Positions 9,508 to 18,181 of a stretch of 64,000 nt of DNA are shown here, in pieces (position 1 is the first letter of the stretch; every line of letters begins with the position of its first letter). The DNA lies in contig CAJXKO010000007.1 of NCBI GenBank assembly GCA_913055845.1, positions 1 through 64,000 of the forward strand, read 5' to 3'. This DNA is from an uncultured Bacteroidota bacterium. Lineage in GTDB: Bacteria > Bacteroidota > Rhodothermia > Rhodothermales > Salinibacteraceae. The notes under the pieces were generated by a model. The model saw only the letters and a list, made by a program, of their open reading frames with translations. It did no database searches and was not told the DNA's origin. The position numbers and the translations under genes were made by a program.

Positions 9508-10758
9508 TCATTCGGAAACACGAATCACCCCGTAGTCGATCACCGGGTTGCCACTAAGTGTGTAGGGGCCATCCTCCGTTCCACCGGAGATCTCGAAGTC
9601 ATACGTCTCGTTTCCGTTCGTATCCTGGTGTGCCATCGCCGCGACAGCGGTTGTATCGGAGAGGGCCTCGTCGAGCCCCACCTTGATCTCGTTTTGGACT
9701 CCAGGATCCACGTACTCTGACTTTCCGATGATGCTTCCAATCACCTGCCCATTGGCGAGCGCCGTGCTGTCGTGAAAGACCACAAATCCGCCGCCATTGG
9801 GGCCCACATCCTCGGGGAAGAACGACCCATCGACGGTAATCGAGTCTCCAGCCGCTGTGTTCTCGGCGGTGCGATCGGTGAAGTCCAAGGAGGCCGTCGA
9901 AGGCGTTAGAAGGCCGTCGATGCCGTGCAGATTCTCGTCGTCGTTGGAGAGCGGGACATCCGGATACACAACCTGGGCGCCATCCACGCTCACTTCGCCC
10001 CCCGAGACACTGAAGGTAAGCGTCTGGTCGCCATAGAGCGTCTCTACCGTCTGCCCATCCGTGATATCCCCCGAGGCGACACTGGCCGGAATGGCGTGGT
10101 ACTTCAGAAGGTCTCCGAGTACGCTCGACGTGATGGGTTCATCGGCGTCTGTGGCCTGGGTAGGCACCGCGGGAAGGGTATTCAGGACGCGACTCTGCGG
10201 CCCAAGCACCGTGAGGGGCCCGCCCTGCGCCACGACCTGAGCAATCCCGGACGTAGCGGCCAGGCTATTGAGGGTCGAGAAGTCGGAAATACGCCCCAGC
10301 TGGGTCGCGACAGCCCCAGGAATCTCGGCCCGCACCTGAACAGTGTCGGGAAGAATATCATCCGGGGAGGCATCCACCGTCACCATGTGGGATGTGGTCT
10401 CCGAATCCGTGGTGGCGATGGGATCATCCGGGCTAAACACGACCGAAATGAACTCGCCCCCACGTCGCTGCCACTCGTATGTCTGATCGGCTCGGGTTTC
10501 GACCGGGAGCTCCGTGTCGTTCACCCTCCAGGAGTAGTCCTTGTCGATGGTGAACGCCTGAACGAAGTAGTCGACCGTATCGGGAACGACGACCGTGTCG
10601 GCGGCAGCTCCATAGTCCCCCCCGGTAGAATTCGAGAAGTTAATAATGTAGGAGTCCCCCGACGAGAAGTCGACGTTCTGAGAGCTTTGGTCACACCCAA
10701 CCAGGACGAGCGCACTGGCAAGGAGCAGCAGGGGAAGAGTACGGAAACGATGAATCAT
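9508..10758 (-). CDS. Lipoprotein with FAS1 (fasciclin) and DUF7282 domains
   Basis: The 416-residue protein starts MIHRFRTLPLLLLAS with lipobox LVLVGC. Residues about 30-140 are beta-rich. A FAS1 domain follows (FSTLNSLAATSGIAQVV, LTVLGPQ, LGDLLKYHAIP, VVYPDVPLSNDDENLHGIDGLLTP). The C-terminal part (about 300-410) reads VDGSFFPEDVGPNGGGFVVFHD...AMAHQDTNGNETYDF...DGPYTLSGNPVIDYG, which matches DUF7282, a domain typical of haloarchaeal secreted proteins. It probably acts as a surface adhesion or matrix lipoprotein. It lies 254 bp downstream of SusD1 on the same strand and is closed by the terminator at 9384. Confidence 0.85.
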   Translation of the reverse strand: MIHRFRTLPLLLLASALVLVGCDQSSQNVDFSSGDSYIINFSNSTGGDYGAAADTVVVPDTVDYFVQAFTIDKDYSWRVNDTELPVETRADQTYEWQRRGGEFISVVFSPDDPIATTDSETTSHMVTVDASPDDILPDTVQVRAEIPGAVATQLGRISDFSTLNSLAATSGIAQVVAQGGPLTVLGPQSRVLNTLPAVPTQATDADEPITSSVLGDLLKYHAIPASVASGDITDGQTVETLYGDQTLTFSVSGGEVSVDGAQVVYPDVPLSNDDENLHGIDGLLTPSTASLDFTDRTAENTAAGDSITVDGSFFPEDVGPNGGGFVVFHDSTALANGQVIGSIIGKSEYVDPGVQNEIKVGLDEALSDTTAVAAMAHQDTNGNETYDFEISGGTEDGPYTLSGNPVIDYGVIRVSE

Positions 10759-10895
10759 AGATACGAGCGGTTTGTCAGTGTGTGTTGCGGATGCGCACCC
10801 CAGGGGCACGAGGCACCGCTGAAGTGAGCCGAGGAAGGTTGCATAAACGTCAAGGTGAGTTCAGCCGAGGGCCGCTCCGTAACTTTCGACGTGCG

Positions 10896-10945
10896 CGCGG
10901 ACGGTAGATCGATTCCGGAGAGTCGGGCGTGATCTACCGCCCGCG
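10896..10945 (-). terminator. Long hairpin after the first SusD gene
   Basis: A 15-bp inverted repeat (CGCGGACGGTAGATC / GATCTACCGCCCGCG, one mismatch that becomes G:U in minus-strand RNA) with a 20-nt loop lies about 70 bp past the SusD1 stop. No U-tract follows, so it may be a 3'-end stabiliser or a factor-dependent terminator rather than an intrinsic one. Confidence 0.5.
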
Positions 10946-11012
10946 GTTGTCACGTCTAGTGGTGGCTGCCAGGCTCACTCACACGAATGCGGGACGACTG
11001 GCGGTCGCGAGC

Positions 11013-12578
11013 CTATGGTCGGGCGTCCGCGGGCGGCTGTTCGGTGTCCCACCAGAGGCGGCTTCCATAATGGTCCGCCTCCACGCTCCCGAACTGCTGC
11101 TCCGCAGCGCTCTCAACATTTTCTTGGTTTACGCTGAACTCGCCGTCGGGGTAGTCGATGCGCATGGCCCAGGTGGTAAGCCCGCCTGCGTTCCCCTGCC
11201 AGCCCCCTTCCGGCTCGCGGATGTGTCCCTCAAAGTCGAGGCGGCGCCACTCGCTCCAGCCCTGAATGCCCTGGAAGTACAGCGCGATCCACTTCTGCTC
11301 TCCCAGTACCTGCTCAAACTCTTCGGCCGAGGAGGCACTGCTCACCTCGTCCATGACGGCGTCCACGTAGCCATCAACCTGGCTCTGCGAGGCGTCCGCA
11401 TTCCAGTTATTGATTGAGGCCCGAAGGGCTGCACGGAAGTGCTGATTGGCCGTCCCCGGAACGTTCCATCCCTTCCGGGCCGCCTCAGCCAGAATAAACC
11501 GCACCTCGTCGTACAGCATCATCGGGGCCGCCACGTCTGGCTCCAGGAAGTAGTCGCCCGGCTTCGAGAAGAAGTCATTCACGTTTTGGGCTTTCAGGCC
11601 CGCCGCGGCGGATGGAGAGAGGTGTGTGGGGAATCCATTGTAGGTCTTGTCCGGATTCGCCCGGGCCTCATCCACAAATGTCGGCGTGCGCGGATCGACG
11701 ACCGAGTAGTTCTCTGTCAGAATGTTCACGAACCGATCGGCCACATCAAAGTCGTTGCGGCCGTCGACGAACCGGTTCTCAAAGATCGTACTCCGGTGCG
11801 CGGAACTCGACGCGAACTCGAAGTAGGCGTTGTCTGCATTGCCTTCAAAGGCGTTTCCGGCCGCACTCTCCACGGCGCTCCGGGCCGCGCTCGTGTTGGC
11901 GTCGGACATTCGCATGCCGACACGCATCTTCAGCGCGTTGGCGAACTTCTGCCACTTGGCCATATCGCCGCCGTACACGAGGTCCCCAGTCGGTCCGGGC
12001 TGCCCAGATTGGATGAGACCGAGTGCCGTATCGAGCGAGTCAATAAGGGCCGGATAGACCTCCTGTTGTGGCGTGTATGCCGGGGAGGGATTGTTGGGTC
12101 CCTGAAGGGCTTCTTCCAGCGGAATCGACCCGTAGATATCGGTTACAACCTGGAGGGCCCAGACCTGGTGAATCATCGCCACGGCGACCGTATTCTGGGC
12201 GCGCGGAACCGCTTGGTCCCGACCCCGAATCAGGCTCTTCACCTGCTCTAGATCGTTAAGCGGGTTGTAGAAGTCGTCAAACTGACCCACTCGGGGCTCA
12301 GCAGCAAAGACGGAGTTTTCCGCGTACTGGTTCTGGGTCGTGTACTGCGCGAGCAGATTGGATCCTCGCATGGTGGGGTCGGCCCCAAACCAAGCGAAGG
12401 CAATGTCGCGCTGCCCATTTGCCAGAAGGGCGTTCACGTCCGGTTCGGTGGACGCGTTGGGGTTCTCGTTCAGGTCTGTGAGGCTGTCGTTCCCCAGGTT
12501 AAAGGTGTCACAGCCGGTTAGCCCCAGCGAGAGCGCCAAAATTCCTATGAGAAGGAGAGGAGTATTGCGTCGCATCAT
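11013..12578 (-). CDS. SusD/RagB-family outer-membrane lipoprotein (SusD-like_2 type), pair 1
   Basis: The 521-residue surface lipoprotein (lipobox LGLTGC, then DTFNLGND) belongs to the SusD group that captures nutrients for a SusC channel. The N-terminal LTDLNENPNAST and C-terminal MRIDYPDGEFSVNQENV are typical of the SusD-like_2 subgroup. Helical TPR-like segments fill the middle. The start at 12578 precedes the signal peptide; the longer ORF adds an unlikely leader. It lies 111 bp downstream of SusC1, and that gap contains a hairpin. Substrate unknown; the subgroup is not confined to glycans. Confidence 0.9.
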   Translation of the reverse strand: MMRRNTPLLLIGILALSLGLTGCDTFNLGNDSLTDLNENPNASTEPDVNALLANGQRDIAFAWFGADPTMRGSNLLAQYTTQNQYAENSVFAAEPRVGQFDDFYNPLNDLEQVKSLIRGRDQAVPRAQNTVAVAMIHQVWALQVVTDIYGSIPLEEALQGPNNPSPAYTPQQEVYPALIDSLDTALGLIQSGQPGPTGDLVYGGDMAKWQKFANALKMRVGMRMSDANTSAARSAVESAAGNAFEGNADNAYFEFASSSAHRSTIFENRFVDGRNDFDVADRFVNILTENYSVVDPRTPTFVDEARANPDKTYNGFPTHLSPSAAAGLKAQNVNDFFSKPGDYFLEPDVAAPMMLYDEVRFILAEAARKGWNVPGTANQHFRAALRASINNWNADASQSQVDGYVDAVMDEVSSASSAEEFEQVLGEQKWIALYFQGIQGWSEWRRLDFEGHIREPEGGWQGNAGGLTTWAMRIDYPDGEFSVNQENVESAAEQQFGSVEADHYGSRLWWDTEQPPADARP

Positions 12579-12632
12579 AGCAGGAACGTCGGGAAAGTAC
12601 AAAAGGGGTGAGCAAGGAGCACACATCCTCAG

Positions 12633-12670
12633 GCGAAGCCCCCGGCGGCGCTTGCCACCGGGGGCTCCGC
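12633..12670 (-). promoter_or_regulatory. Intercistronic hairpin, SusC1-SusD1
   Basis: A 9-bp GC-rich stem (AGCCCCCGG / CCGGGGGCT) is extended by a further GCG/CGC pairing across one mismatch. It sits between the SusC1 stop and SusD1 start with no U-tract. Comparable hairpins occupy the other two SusC/SusD junctions. Confidence 0.6.
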
Positions 12671-12689
12671 TCAGGACGAGGGTCGCTTC

Positions 12690-15600
12690 CTAGAACTGCA
12701 GGTTGACCTTGAAGCCGTAGGTGCGGCGCGGCGGAATCTGGCCCGCTTCAATCCCCTGCACGTTCCCGGCCGAGAGCGTCACGGACGGGTCGATGTTTGG
12801 GGCCTCTTTGTAGAGAGTCGCCAGGTTCCGTCCCGTAACTGAGACTGTCGCTCCTTGAAGGGGGAGGTCCGAAAGCCACCGCTGGGGGAGCCGATACGTG
12901 AGGGCAATCTCCCGCAGCTTCATGTGGGTCGCGTCGAACAAGAAGGTCTCGCCAGCCGCTGAGAACATTCCCTTCCAGTACGCCGAGGCGCTAATCGGCG
13001 TCCCCACGAAGTCCGCGTACGTGCCGCCCGTCACGTCGGGATCCTCAGCGTCAACTGTCGAGACATCTCCCGCCCCCGTTTCTGGAAGTACAACACCCTC
13101 AGGTACAAGACCCGTCTCTCGGACAGTGCCCGCAGTCGTCGCATCGATAAGTCCGCTGAACGTCCCAAAGGTATTCGACAGCGACCAGATCTGTCCGCCC
13201 ATCTGTCCGTCAACGAGCGCACTCACCGTGAAGCCTTTGTAGGAGAGAGTCGTGGAGACCCCCCCGGTCCAGTCTGCCTGGAAGCTCCCTAGCGTCTGTG
13301 GCGTCCCGACAGTGCGTGGGTTGCCGTTCTCACGGTACACAATGTCTCCGCTCCGATCTCGAAGAAGCTCTGTTCCAAGAAACTGACCGTAGGGCTCCCC
13401 TTCTCGGGCCACAATGTCGGGCCCAAAGGGCGCCGACCCGAGGACGAAGGTGTCGATGCCTTCGGCAAGCTCCACGACCTCGTTCTCGTTCGTGGACCAG
13501 TTCACCGTAATGTCCCACTGAAGCTCTTCCGTCAGGACCGGCGTTCCGGTGACCGACGCCTCCACGCCGGTATTCGAAATTTCCCCCGCGTTGATGGCCG
13601 CCGCGTTGAACCCGGACGTCGGCGAGATGTCCGACTGGAGGATCTGGTCCTCCGTCGACTCGTCGTAGAAGGTCGCGCTGAGATTCAAGCGCTCCTGGAA
13701 GAACCGGAGATCCACGCCAACTTCGTAGCCGGTTGTGATCTCACGGGTGAGGTTCGGATTCGGGGCCGCCCGTTCAACCTGCTGGAGCGGCTGGCCTTCA
13801 AACGGTGTGTTGACCGGGAAGACCGGGCTCAGCTGAAAGGGATCGGCGCTGTTCCCCACCTTGGCCCAACTGGCTCGCACCTTTCCGTACGTCAGGATGT
13901 CCTGCTCCTGAAAGGGTCCGAGATCCGTGAAGATGAAGCTTCCCTGGACCGAGGGATAGAGGAAGGAATTATCGTCGGACGGCAGCGTCGAGGCCCAGTC
14001 GTTGCGGAGCGTTCCGGTGAGGTAAACAAAGTCGTTATACCCCAGCGTCACGTCCCCGTACAGACTGTTGACCTGCTTCTGCCGGAAGTTCTGTGTGAGG
14101 TTGGGACGGCCAACGGAGTTTTCGATGTTGAACAGTCCCGGAGCCGCCAGGCCCTGCGTGGTCTCCCGCTGTTCGAACTGGAAGGTTTCCCACCGAATCC
14201 GGCCGGCAACGAAGGACTCCAGACTGACCTCTTCCGAAAGCTGCCGGTCGTAGTCAACCTTCAATTCCGTATTGATTTCCTGTGCCTCAATGGTACCTCT
14301 CCGGAACCGGTCCTGTGGCTGAGAGAGCTTAGGCACCCGGAAGTCGCGCTGTTCGGTCCGGTAATCGTTTGTGACCTTCCACGTCGCGTCGAAGTTGGGA
14401 AGGAAGTCGTACGAGACCTGCGCCTTCCCGTAAATGCGCTGCTGATCGTCGTTATTGACGTTTGCGAAGCGGTGCAGGTAGGGATTGTCGGTGAAGTTGT
14501 ACACCGGCGGATCCTGCCGCGCGCCCTGAACGCCCAGGTAGTTCCACCCCCGCGAACTTCCGCTTGGGCGCTGGAAGTCACGCATGAAACTATCGGGCCC
14601 GAGATCCCACTGCCGCTGGCCGAACGTATTGAACTGAGCGAACGGGTTGGTCCCCGGCGCGCACGTCGCGTTCTGGCAGAAGTAGCCCGTACTCACGCGC
14701 CCCTTTGTATCGATGAAGTTGTAGGTGGCCGTTGCGCTCGCTGTGATGTTCTCCCCAAGATCTGTCGACCCGTTAAACTGGAAACGGTAGTTGTCGCGGG
14801 AACTGTTGGGAAATACGCTCTCCCGGTTCTTCCAGTTGAGGGCGAGCCGGTAGCTGTACGTCGACGCTCCCTGCGACAGCGCGATGCTGTTGCTGAACTC
14901 CGTTCCGTCGCCGCTCAAGTAGTCTTCGATGTTGCCGGAGTGGGCCTGCCAGGGCGTCGCCTGTCCCAGAAGCCCATTCACGTCGTCGAAGCTGTACCAC
15001 TGCCGAACCTGACGGCCATCCAGCGGAGGTCCCCAAGATTCATCCGTCGCCATATCCGCGACGAGCTGGTCGCTTCCGCTATCAAGCCGAAAGGTATTAC
15101 CCTGCACGGTGGTAAACGGATTTGCCTCCGCACCGCCCCCGTACTCGTTCTGGTAGTCCATGAGTTCGTACGGCTGCGAAACGCGGACGCTCGAGGTGTA
15201 CGAGACGCCAAGGCCCTCCTCCCCCGATCCGTCTTTGGTAGTAATCTGAATCACCCCGTTCGCACCGCGCGACCCATACAATGCGGCGGCCGAGGGCCCC
15301 TTCAGTACCGACACAGACTGAATGTTCTCCGGGTTGATGTTTCGGGCGGCGTTACCGAAGTCGAATCCGCCGGAGCCCTCGTTCTGAAACTGAGACGCCT
15401 GGTTCGTGGAGTTATCGATCGGAATCCCGTCGATCACGATGAGGGGCTGGTTGCTTCCCGTTAGGGACGAGATCCCTCGGATCTTGATGTCGCTCGATCC
15501 GCCCATCGTACTAGACGTGCGAATGTCGACGCCGGAGACACGGCCTTCCAGCGAGCTGATGAAGTTGCCCTCATCCACTTCTGCAAGGTCCCCGCCGTCC

Positions 15601-16001
15601 ACCTGCTGGACGGATGTCGAAACCGATCGCTGGGTTCGCTCTTCGCCCAGCGCCGTCACGACTACGTCCTCCAGACCCACGGCCTGCGGCGCCAGCCGAA
15701 TATTGACGTTAATGGTTCCACCGGCTTGCACCGTGACCGGAATCGACTTCGTGGCGTACCCGACAAACGAGGCCTGGAGCGTTTGCTCCCCAGCCGGCAC
15801 GTCGGAAATCCGGAACTTCCCGTTGGGTCCTGTTGCGGCCCCAATATTTTGTCCCTGAACCGCCACGTTCACCCCGGGCAGGGTTTCAGAGGTCGTACTG
15901 TCCACAACAGTACCGGCAATAGTGCCGGTATCTTGCGCCAACACGGTGGCCGGCACCGCCAGTAATACACCTATTAGGGCAGCTAGTACCTTTCGAAACA
16001 T
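12690..16001 (-). CDS. SusC/RagA-family TonB-linked outer-membrane protein, pair 1
   Basis: The 1103-residue protein has a signal peptide ending VLAQ and a CarboxypepD_reg-like domain (residues 23-110, with GTIAGTVVDSTTSETLPGVNV). A TonB plug follows (DVVVTALGEERTQRS, IKIRGISSLTGSNQPLIVIDGIPI, VSVLKGPSAAALYGSRGANGVIQITT), then a long barrel ending NLQF. It forms the channel of a SusCD complex with the downstream SusD1. The ATG at 16001 starts directly at the signal peptide. The 581-bp upstream region carries candidate operator repeats. Confidence 0.95.
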   Translation of the reverse strand: MFRKVLAALIGVLLAVPATVLAQDTGTIAGTVVDSTTSETLPGVNVAVQGQNIGAATGPNGKFRISDVPAGEQTLQASFVGYATKSIPVTVQAGGTINVNIRLAPQAVGLEDVVVTALGEERTQRSVSTSVQQVDGGDLAEVDEGNFISSLEGRVSGVDIRTSSTMGGSSDIKIRGISSLTGSNQPLIVIDGIPIDNSTNQASQFQNEGSGGFDFGNAARNINPENIQSVSVLKGPSAAALYGSRGANGVIQITTKDGSGEEGLGVSYTSSVRVSQPYELMDYQNEYGGGAEANPFTTVQGNTFRLDSGSDQLVADMATDESWGPPLDGRQVRQWYSFDDVNGLLGQATPWQAHSGNIEDYLSGDGTEFSNSIALSQGASTYSYRLALNWKNRESVFPNSSRDNYRFQFNGSTDLGENITASATATYNFIDTKGRVSTGYFCQNATCAPGTNPFAQFNTFGQRQWDLGPDSFMRDFQRPSGSSRGWNYLGVQGARQDPPVYNFTDNPYLHRFANVNNDDQQRIYGKAQVSYDFLPNFDATWKVTNDYRTEQRDFRVPKLSQPQDRFRRGTIEAQEINTELKVDYDRQLSEEVSLESFVAGRIRWETFQFEQRETTQGLAAPGLFNIENSVGRPNLTQNFRQKQVNSLYGDVTLGYNDFVYLTGTLRNDWASTLPSDDNSFLYPSVQGSFIFTDLGPFQEQDILTYGKVRASWAKVGNSADPFQLSPVFPVNTPFEGQPLQQVERAAPNPNLTREITTGYEVGVDLRFFQERLNLSATFYDESTEDQILQSDISPTSGFNAAAINAGEISNTGVEASVTGTPVLTEELQWDITVNWSTNENEVVELAEGIDTFVLGSAPFGPDIVAREGEPYGQFLGTELLRDRSGDIVYRENGNPRTVGTPQTLGSFQADWTGGVSTTLSYKGFTVSALVDGQMGGQIWSLSNTFGTFSGLIDATTAGTVRETGLVPEGVVLPETGAGDVSTVDAEDPDVTGGTYADFVGTPISASAYWKGMFSAAGETFLFDATHMKLREIALTYRLPQRWLSDLPLQGATVSVTGRNLATLYKEAPNIDPSVTLSAGNVQGIEAGQIPPRRTYGFKVNLQF

Positions 16002-16288
16002 AAGTCGACTTGAAATGAATGGGCAGCAGAGTGTGCGAAAGCAACCAGACCCGGCTACTGAGGATGCGCCAACAGCGCGGGCCGTGGCCGACAGTTATGG
16101 TCTGCCTGGATTGAGAATAGACGCCTCACGCAGATGCGCCTCTCTCCCTCCGAAGACCGCTTTTGCCTGGATGAGCCCGGCACTGATCGGTGCTCAGTGA
16201 ACCACAATGCCCGTACTCACCCACGACCCCGATAGCGAGGACAGGACGATTTCCTTCAAAGTTTAGTGAGGACGAACCTGTCCATCGG

Positions 16289-16300
16289 GACTTCGAAGTC
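16289..16300. promoter_or_regulatory. Perfect palindrome GACTTCGAAGTC
   Basis: A 12-bp perfect palindrome lies upstream of SusC1 and 18 bp from a direct repeat. It could be bound by a dimeric regulator, but no regulator is encoded nearby and a 12-bp palindrome can also occur by chance. Confidence 0.35.
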
Positions 16301-16317
16301 TATCATCACGGTTCCTT

Positions 16318-16350
16318 AATGTCAAGCCGGATGTAGAGAATGTCAAGCCG
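16318..16350. promoter_or_regulatory. Direct repeat AATGTCAAGCCG x2, 21-bp period
   Basis: Two exact copies of AATGTCAAGCCG start 21 bp apart, about two helical turns, so a regulator could bind both on the same DNA face. They lie roughly 320 bp upstream of SusC1 in otherwise non-coding DNA. Confidence 0.45.
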
Positions 16351-16523
16351 AACCGAAAGGGTCTACCCCACTTCCGTCCCTGAATTCTGGGTCGGGAGCG
16401 CGGGCCAAGAGCCCTAAAAATACTCTCTGTCTGTATCGAGCCCTCCCGCTAGACATAGAATCGGTGTGGACACTACATCCGAAAACGACGGGGGATACCT
16501 CCCGGCCGAACCCTAAACGTCTC

Positions 16524-16556
16524 AAACAAAAAGGCCCCGGGGGGAGACCCGGGGCC
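16524..16556 (-). terminator. Rho-independent terminator after SusD2
   Basis: A 9-bp stem GGCCCCGGG / CCCGGGGCC with a 6-nt loop is followed on the minus strand by TTTTTGTTT. It lies about 27 bp past the SusD2 stop. The U-tract and first stem bases (CAAACAAAAAGGCC on the plus strand) are identical to those of the terminator at 23645. Confidence 0.93.
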
Positions 16557-16582
16557 TGTTTCCACCAAGACTTTGCCAACCA

Positions 16583-18079
16583 CTACGGCGTCGGGTAGTC
16601 TGCCTCGTTCGCTGGCGTCGTGCTTTGAATGCCGGGAATAGGATCCGGAACGTTCTCGTTTCCTGTCACCTCGCTTTGCGCAATCGGAAAGCGCTGTGGG
16701 AGACCGTCCATAGTAAGAACCTCTCCCTCCGAATCCTGAATCCCTGCGAAGTTTTCTGTCCGGCGCAGATCGGCGTACGCCTCAATGTTCGAGATCAAGG
16801 AGACGTACTTTTCTTCCAGAATCTCTTTGAGGAGCGCCTCCGCTTGCGTCATGTTGCCGTTCGGGTTGAGAATCCCCCCACTCTGGAAATCGGCTTCTTC
16901 GTAGTCCTCATACGTTCCGCCGAACTTCTGCTCGTTCGCACTCCGCGCGTTATTGAGCGCTTCTAGCGCGACGCCAAAGCCCTGTTGGGCGGAGTGAAGG
17001 GCAGCCTCAGCCGCTATGAGCTCGTTCTCGACGTAGGTCGCAATGGGAAAGTCCGTACTTCGGGAGTAGAAGAACCCGGGCTGATCGTTTGTACTCGCGT
17101 TTCCGGCCATGTCGTAGTCCGGCTCCTCCCCGAAGAAGTAAAAGCTAAATCGCTCCGTTTCGTCGGTTTTCGCATTCCCTCGGTAAAGGTCCGAATTCTC
17201 ATCAAGGAGGCGCGCCGCGTACGATCCAGTGGCGTCCAGGTCATCCCCCCTGTCGTTCCGGAATTGCCAAAAGGGATTTGCATTCACCGCGAGGGCTTGA
17301 CCATGTGGCGCCACAAGGTTGTTGGGTGTCCCCGAAATTCCTTCTTGAGTGGCCTGATAAACGTCTTCGAACGTATACTGCCCAACAGGCTCAGCGTCCA
17401 CATGCGCAACGTGGAGCATGTACCGTGCCTTTAGCGTGTTGGCTGCCTCAATCCAGAGATCGGCGTTTCCTTGATAAAACACATCATCTTCTCCAGGACT
17501 AATTCCCCCCTCGTTGAGATTCACCATCGCCGTATCGAGGTCCTGGATAACGCCGTTGTATACCTCGAGCTGCGGATCGAATTCCGGGTTCAAGTTCTCA
17601 TTCCCCTGAACGGCCTCCCGGTAGGGGATGCCTCCGTGCAGACTGGTCTTCGTCCCAAACGTCAACGCCTCCACGGTCTGGGCAATGCCGAGCAAAAGCG
17701 AGTTCCCCGATGCTTGTGCCTTCTCTGCCACGACGGTGAGGTCCCCAATGGCGTCGGCGTAGCCGGTAATCCACAGGTTGTTTACGTCGGTGGCCGAAAG
17801 GCCGTACTGCGGTCGATCTTGCCCTGCATACTGACGGTCCGCACCATTGAGTTGCTCTGTCCAGAAAGACGTCACGCGCGCATGGTTTCCATCCTGAAAC
17901 AGGATGGCCCCCACTTCCGCACTATTGAGCACTTTCGAAGCGGGCGCGTCGCCAGGGGCATTGGGATCCTCATCGAATCCATCTGTGACATCACAGGCCG
18001 TGATCCCGATTGCGAGGATCAGTACGAGGAAGAATTGCCCGGCTCTCTTGACGATAAGATTTGTCTCGAAGGAGTTCAT
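16583..18079 (-). CDS. SusD/RagB-family outer-membrane lipoprotein, pair 2
   Basis: The 498-residue lipoprotein has signal VLILAIGITAC followed by DVTDGFDEDPNAPGDAP, an N-terminus like the SusD-like_2 group. The C-terminal LPQRFPIAQSEVTGNENVPD matches the typical SusD ending. The start is at 18079. It is 102 bp downstream of SusC2, with a hairpin in between, and ends at a clear terminator. It probably forms the lid of the SusC2 channel. Substrate unknown. Confidence 0.9.
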   Translation of the reverse strand: MNSFETNLIVKRAGQFFLVLILAIGITACDVTDGFDEDPNAPGDAPASKVLNSAEVGAILFQDGNHARVTSFWTEQLNGADRQYAGQDRPQYGLSATDVNNLWITGYADAIGDLTVVAEKAQASGNSLLLGIAQTVEALTFGTKTSLHGGIPYREAVQGNENLNPEFDPQLEVYNGVIQDLDTAMVNLNEGGISPGEDDVFYQGNADLWIEAANTLKARYMLHVAHVDAEPVGQYTFEDVYQATQEGISGTPNNLVAPHGQALAVNANPFWQFRNDRGDDLDATGSYAARLLDENSDLYRGNAKTDETERFSFYFFGEEPDYDMAGNASTNDQPGFFYSRSTDFPIATYVENELIAAEAALHSAQQGFGVALEALNNARSANEQKFGGTYEDYEEADFQSGGILNPNGNMTQAEALLKEILEEKYVSLISNIEAYADLRRTENFAGIQDSEGEVLTMDGLPQRFPIAQSEVTGNENVPDPIPGIQSTTPANEADYPTP

Positions 18080-18136
18080 GACACTATTCGTTCGATGATC
18101 AAGAACGAGGGGGACCGATTTCCATCGCCGTGGGAG

Positions 18137-18166
18137 GAGCCCCTCACCGTCCCTTGTGAGGGGCTC
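18137..18166 (-). promoter_or_regulatory. Intercistronic hairpin, SusC2-SusD2
   Basis: An 11-bp perfect stem GAGCCCCTCAC / GTGAGGGGCTC with an 8-nt loop lies between the SusC2 stop and SusD2 start. No U-tract follows, so it is more likely an mRNA-stability or partial-termination element than a full terminator. Confidence 0.62.
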
Positions 18167-18181
18167 TCCTACCCATTGTTT

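Larger units (their letters stand above)
16002..16582. other. SusC1 upstream region with candidate operators
   Basis: This 581-bp gap holds the terminator of the preceding SusC2-SusD2 unit (16524-16556), a 12-bp direct repeat at two-helical-turn spacing (16318-16350), a perfect 12-bp palindrome (16289-16300) and presumably the SusC1 promoter. No gene is seen. Confidence 0.6.
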
